Part shown: positions 58,871-64,000 of the stretch, one piece after another
Position numbering within the stretch: position 1 is the stretch's first letter
Layout of the letters: the number at the start of each line of letters is the position of its first letter
DNA from: Amaranthus tricolor
Lineage: Eukaryota; Streptophyta; Magnoliopsida; Caryophyllales; Amaranthaceae
DNA length: 64,000 nt
Assembly: GCF_026212465.1 (NCBI RefSeq)
Contig: NC_080047.1
Location: forward strand, 36,312,174-36,376,173
Reading direction: 5' to 3'
Position numbers and translations under genes: made by a program
The notes under the pieces: generated by a model
Database searches by the model: none
What the model saw: only the letters and a program-made list of their open reading frames with translations
Told to the model about the DNA's origin: nothing

Positions 58871-59611
58871 TAATTTATTTTGGCTTTTTTTGATTTTCAT
58901 AATAATATATCCTGGCCCACATTCTCATGCTAGCTGGCTATCATTAATTCCTTTTGTAAAAAAATATCAGTACTTTTCTCTGCCATTTTCCCACCCACTA
59001 TTTCAATTTCAAAATCAAAAGAACCAAAGTTAACTTCCCTCCCATTTGAACACTGAACCAACGAATAACGATATTCAAGAAGCAACAACCGCCCGTAGCC
59101 GAGTTGCACTGTAGGCCTGTTGCAGCAGCGCCGGCCATCTTGACTCGATCAGACACCGACGGCAATCAGTGGACTAGGTAAATAAATTAGGGCTTTCAAG
59201 TTTATCCTTTTTAATTCTTAATTCTATTTGTAATTTGTTTATCTCTAATCAATTTATTTATGAGTTTATAAATTTATCTATTTGTTTAGAAATGAGGGCT
59301 TTTATATTTATATGTTTATCTATTTAGATAAATTAGAGTTTTTAGTTTTATAATTTTCTTAATAATGATTAGGTAAATTTAGGGCTTTTAAAAAATTAGG
59401 GTTTTTTAAATTTTTTTTTTTTTTATAATTTTCTTAGCAATTACTAATTTAACAAATAGCAATTGATAATTTCGATTAATTATTTAGATAGTTTAAACTT
59501 TAAAGGTTTTATAATTGTGATTTATTAGTGATTTAGTATTTTAGTAATTTAGTTTAAAAGTTCAAGCGTGAATTTGTGATTGATCTATTTGATCATGTTA
59601 TTACAGTTCAA

Positions 59612-62019
59612 ATGGATAGGTATTTTAAAAAATTATCTTTTGGTTGTCGATTGGCAATACTAGTTTAAGATTCTAAAATTCACCAACTCCCCCAAGAGGA
59701 AGCTAGATCGCCTCAACAACATACCCCTTCTACTCAAAAACGTAGAATTGATGTAAGTGTTCTTCCCCCCGTTCCTGCTGATAGATGGCCAATTTCAAAT
59801 TATGATGTGAATGATCGCAATGAGGTAAGAAGAGCTTATATTCAAAGAGGTCCCTATCAACCCCCACATGATACTTATCCCCAAACTATATTGTCTGGAT
59901 ACGCACGTCGATTTAACAAGTCTTGGTATGATAAGTATTCTAATTGGTTAGAATATAGTCTTAAGAATGATGCTTGTTATTGCTTGTGTTGTTATTTGTT
60001 TGCAACTGAAAGTGAAATTGCAAGTCACTATGGAGGAGACACATTCATTAGTAAAGGTTTGAGACTTGGAATAATATCAAAAGATCTGATAAACATATTG
60101 GGGAACCGAATAGTATTCATAATCAATGTGTGAAAAGATGTGAAAATCTTATGATGCAAAAGCAATCCATACAAGTTGCTTTTCACAAACAATCAGAACA
60201 AGCTAAAGTTGAATATTGAAATCGTTTGAATGCATCCGTGGATAGTGCTAGATTAATTTTCTATTCAGGATTACCTTTTTGAGGTCATGATGAAAGTGAA
60301 ACATCTAGTAAGAAAGGTAATTTTCTTACTTTCTTAGAGTTTTTTGCCAAAAAGAATGAAAGTGTTGGTAATGTAGTTTTAAAAAATGCTCCTGGTAATA
60401 ATCAAATGACATCTCCTTTGATCCAAAAAAATATTGCCAATGCTTGTTATAAAGAGACCATTAACGCTATTCTTGAGGAACTTGAGGATGATTATTTTGC
60501 TATCTTAGTCGATGAATCCCGTTATGTCTCTTGTAAGTAACAAGTGGCTCTTGTTTTGAGATATGTTGATAAAAGGGGTTTTGTGATGGAGCGTTTAATT
60601 GGTCTTGCCCATGTTACTAGCACTACTGCTGAGTCACTCAAAGAAACAATATATTCTATGCTTGCTTAGTTGTCTTTGAGTCCATCTCATATAAGGGGGC
60701 AAGGTTATGATGGAGCAAGCAACATGCGAGGTCATATTAATGGGTTAAGGACTTTAATCCAGAAAGATTATTCATTTGCACATTATGTACACTATTTTGC
60801 TCACCAACTTCAATTGACTCTTGTTAAGGTTGCACACAAACATGTTGATGTTCAGCGTCTTATTGATTTGACCAATCTTGTATTGAATACTATTGTTGTT
60901 TCTTATAAACGTAGAGATGAGTTTCGACAAAAACAAGCTGAGATGGTTGAAAAAGCCTTATCTGAAGGTGAGCTATTAACTGGAAAGGGTTTAAATTAAG
61001 AAGTTGGTCTTCAAAGACCTGGGGATACTCGTTGGGGTTCTCATTTTAAAACTTTCTCCAATTTCATTCAAATGTTTTCTCCAAAGTTAATGTGCTTGAT
61101 GCTCTTGTAGTTGCCGGAGATGATGATATAGCTAGAACTCAAGCTATTTTGGATGGCATACAAATTTTTGATTTTGCTTTCATGATTTATTTAATGAAAT
61201 TAGTATTAGGGATCTCTAATGAACTAAGTCTATCTTTGCAAAGAAGAGATCATGACGTTGTAAATGCTATGTCCTTGCTTAGTACTACTAAGAGCGATTT
61301 CAGAAGACTAGGGATGAAGGATGGGAATCTTTGATGAATGAAGTGAAATCTTTTTGTGTACAACATGACATTGATATTCCTAAAATGTATGAGTTAGCCC
61401 CTTTACGTGCTCGAGGAAAGTCGAAACGTAGACTCTCAGATGTGATAAATGAACACTATTATCGTGTTAATGTTTTCTACACGATTATTGATATGCAAAT
61501 GCAAGAACTTGATTGTCGCTTTCCTGAGATTAGTACAGATTTACTTATTGGAGTTGGTTGTTTGAATCCTGCTAATTTATTTTCTGATTACAACAAAGAG
61601 AAGGTATTCAAAATGGCAAAGTTGTATCCGGATGATTTTGATTATTTTGCCTTAGATTGTCTTAGTTTTGAGTTGGATATTTTTATTGATAATTTCTCTA
61701 CTGATGAGCGGTTTTCAAGCTTAAGTACTCTTGGTGAATTCTCCAAAACATTAGTTCAATCTGGTTTGTATAAGTCTTGCCCATATTTTTATAAGCTTTT
61801 GAAGTTGGCGTTCATTTTTCCAGTATCTACAGCAACAGTTGAAAGAGTGTTTTCAGCAATGAGATTATCAAAACTGAGTAGCGCAACAAGATATCTGATG
61901 AGTTTTTAAATGATACTGTTGTAACTTATTTTGAATGTGATTTGTTCCAAAATTTGTCAAATGATGATATTATGCGCCGTTTTCAGAATATGAAAACTCG
62001 GCGTGGAAAATTACCTTAA
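59612..62019 (+). pseudogene. TTF-type zinc finger/hAT transposase (DUF4371 family)
   Basis: Begins MDRYFKKLSFGCRLAI at 59612, with a TAA soon after. It then gives PADRWPISNYDVNDRNEVRR and ACYCLCCYLFATESE (TTF-type cysteines). Further pieces are RGQGYDGASNMRGHINGLR and FAHYVHYFAHQLQLTLVKVA, the typical DUF4371/hAT core. The C-terminal hAT dimerisation part reads LLKLAFIFPVSTATVERVFS, then a stop and shift before NDTVVTYFECDLFQNLSNDD, ending at 62017-62019. Several stops and frameshifts interrupt it. Confidence 0.9.
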
Positions 62020-62284
62020 TCAATTCTTGTTTAATGTAATTTTTAACGCAATTGATTTAATTTTTTTTTTCAATTATCGACATCCCTGGTCTATTTTCTG
62101 GTTCCGCCCCTGACGGCATGTGCAACATACTCGATTTTACAAATTAACCCCAAAATTAGGAAGCCTCATGCACTATAGCATACATAGTAAATTTTTTGTA
62201 TTTTAAAATAAAATAAAGCAACTTGTAGAAGGATTTAACATAAAAAGAATACGAGGGATCAAATATTAAAAATGCACTAGGTCT

Positions 62285-62560
62285 TATAAATATCATAAAT
62301 TCTTGTGAGAAACGGTCTCTTTGAGAGACTATCTCTAATTGGGCCGACCTATTATATATTTTTTTAAATATTGTAAGTAGCCATTAAGAATGATGTAAGT
62401 AAACATTTAAGATATTGAAAGTAGGCATTAAGGATACGGTAAGTAAGCATTAAAGATAATACAAGTAGGCATTAGGAATACGGTAAGTAGACATTAATCT
62501 TTAGTGGGTTGGACTTGAGATACGTCTCTCAAAGGGACGGTCTCTCAAGAGACTAGCTGA
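62285..62560. mobile_element. MITE with 23-bp periodic interior
   Basis: Outer palindromic ends are GAGAAACGGTCTCTTTGAG and CAAAGGGACGGTCTCTC. Inside, AAGTAGGCATTAAGGATACG-type units repeat about six times at ~23 bp. Same architecture as 42497-42722. Confidence 0.7.
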
Positions 62561-62790
62561 ATAAAAAATTTGGTTGCATTTAAAATGGTGATAGTGATGT
62601 ATGGTGAGGCAAACCGTTACTTATTGGGCAAAATTTATGATGCTAATAGTACTAATTGAAATACTTCTTTTCATGTTAATTTGTGTAAATAATAAGAGAT
62701 AATAATTATGTTAGTTGGGCTATTCAGCCCATGTATAAAAATTATCTCACGATAAAACCGTCTCACACAAGAATTTTTGTAAAAAATTAC

Positions 62791-63141
62791 CGGCGTAGTT
62801 TCCGATCACGGTAACGTTAGCATCAGCATTAGGCCCAATAACAACATTAGTAGGATGTTGGTCTGTGGACAACGGCAGTGATCCGGGCTTGTTTTGGAGA
62901 AGAACTATTCGTTGATGAGCTACCTGAAGGGCCAGATCTTGATGGGCTGGAGTGCAAACATCTTTTGGGCCCAAGTTTCCAAATGGTTGAGCTGATGGTT
63001 CACCATCAAAAATTCCTAGTCTCATTTGGACAGTTATGGTGTTGGTCAAGGCCTGGTTTACATCAGCTTCTGTCAATAGTCCTTTCGTTATTGCCCCTTC
63101 GGTGTGCACTGCTAAAAAGGGCCCACGATCCAAGTCTAAAC
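62791..63141 (-). pseudogene. BXL internal exon
   Basis: Acceptor GAATTCAG, then [34 protein letters not shown] and LPLSTDQHP, through IGNYAG to the donor at 62790. Open throughout. Arg occupies the place of a usually conserved Cys in LDLDCGPF. Confidence 0.93.
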
Positions 63142-63629
63142 CTGAATTCAAAGAAAAACTTATGTATTCACAAACAAATGTATTGGGTTATTAGAGAAAA
63201 ATCAATATACTTTTAAATGTCCAATGACAAAAGACTTTCCCTCAATATTGCAATTTGGAACATCTTTCCCGCTTTTTTATAATTTTTATTAATAATCAAA
63301 TCGCTCGTATAATGAATATCTGTGAAAGAGCAAACTGTCATCTGAGATGGCGGTTTGTTTTTCATAATTTTTTTAAAAATATTGTCTATAGCAGATCACC
63401 ATCTAAGAAAGTCATTTAATTTGAAATACAACCAAACTGCTTTCTCAGATGGTGGTTTGGTAAAAAAATACTTCCAGCCCGTTCTACGTGGACGGTAACA
63501 TAGGAATTCATTTTTTCATGGAAGTAGGATAGAAAATAAAATTCCAATTACTAACATTTTTGTGAGCAAAGATTCCAATAACAATCAACTAAAAAGAAAA
63601 TAATGTATTAAATCGAATATAAAACTAAC

Positions 63630-63686
63630 CCGCTTTTATAGTATCCGCAGCTGCTTCCTCCGGTGTGCGGGTGTAATGTTGAGAAT
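63630..63686 (-). pseudogene. BXL exon fragment, 5' end lost
   Basis: Reads [19 protein letters not shown] up to the donor at 63629, in phase with the next exon. Upstream, an A-rich stretch, a hairpin and a (TA)n tract replace the catalytic-nucleophile region expected just before it. The intron 63142-63629 contains repeated TCTCAGATGGTGGTTTGG-type motifs. Confidence 0.88.
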
Positions 63687-63711
63687 CGAAATAAAAAAAA
63701 AAAGAAAAAAA

Positions 63712-63961
<250 letters not shown>

Positions 63962-64000
63962 GTCGAATGAATTTGTTTTGTTTAATTAATTTAATTTTTA

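Larger units (their letters stand above)
58725..62112 (+). mobile_element. hAT-superfamily element with TTF/DUF4371-type transposase (3,388 bp)
   Basis: The ends CAGAGGCGGATC (58725) and GGTTCCGCCCCTG (to 62112) are inverted relatives, flanked by 8-bp duplications ACAGCATG (58717-58724) and ACGGCATG (62113-62120), 7 of 8 identical. It sits in a BXL intron, transcribed opposite to BXL. The transposase is degenerate. Confidence 0.9.
43708..63686 (-). pseudogene. GH3 beta-D-xylosidase gene, transposon-split pseudogene
   Basis: Intact homologues are apoplastic GH3 enzymes that trim xylan and arabinan side chains. The minus strand carries exons 63686-63630, 63141-62791, 58067-57788 joined to 46225-46087, and 44316-43708. 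All show clear plant BXL homology, including [48 protein letters not shown] and MTWYPQ. Defects: an 11.6 kb Tat-like element splits one exon; a 7-bp duplication frameshifts the last exon; TAG at 43861-43863 is in frame. In the GLDLDxGPF motif Arg replaces the usual Cys. The 5' part is cut off by an AT-rich insertion. Its introns hold a hAT element and several MITEs. Confidence 0.93.

Overview
This window is plant nuclear DNA, most likely from a eudicot. The evidence is spliced genes, a plant-type UDP-glycosyltransferase, a plant GH3 beta-xylosidase, and dense plant transposons (CACTA, hAT, Stowaway, Ty1/Copia and Ty3/Gypsy). Long (TA)n tracts and the cysteine-rich secreted gene fit Caryophyllales (Amaranthaceae type), but I cannot fix the species.

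Only two ordinary genes look intact. One is a single-exon zeatin O-glucosyltransferase-like UGT (30901-32355, +). The other is a gene I assembled by hand from four phase-matched exons, encoding a secreted cysteine-rich, knottin-like protein (37527-35155, -). Two more host genes are ruins: a 5' fragment of a progesterone 5-beta-reductase/iridoid synthase-like gene (5692-6285, +) and a beta-D-xylosidase gene (63686-43708, -) split by transposons.

Layout. 1-4289: internally deleted Tekay-like Gypsy element with a 2.8 kb LTR. 4290-5402: fold-back element. 5692-6285: reductase pseudogene. 7645-11354: complete hAT element with perfect 8-bp target duplications and a broken transposase. 11544-27498: a 16 kb CACTA element bounded by CTT duplications. 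It carries a TNP2 transposase, a Ulp1-protease remnant and a 169-bp repeat array. Inside it sit two solo Copia-type LTRs and a permuted retroelement containing four tandem LTR-plus-polyprotein-tail units of 1,194 bp. 27502-30830: MITEs and (TA)n. 30901-37527: the two intact genes. 37938-43700: MITEs and hAT derivatives. 43708-63686: xylosidase pseudogene holding an 11.6 kb Tat-lineage Gypsy element in an exon (46226-57787) and a second hAT element in an intron (58725-62112).

The strongest candidate for an undescribed system is inside the Tat-like element. An antisense gene there has its own TATA box, introns and a coiled coil, and it is flanked on both sides by about 17 copies of an ~80-bp unit. 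Each unit ends in the core TCCGACTTATCGATGTCCCG, often behind a C-run/G-run hairpin. The reverse transcriptase has been deleted from the same element. Most in-frame stops in the broken transposases read as C-to-T (or G-to-A) transitions, as expected from deamination of methylated, silenced DNA.
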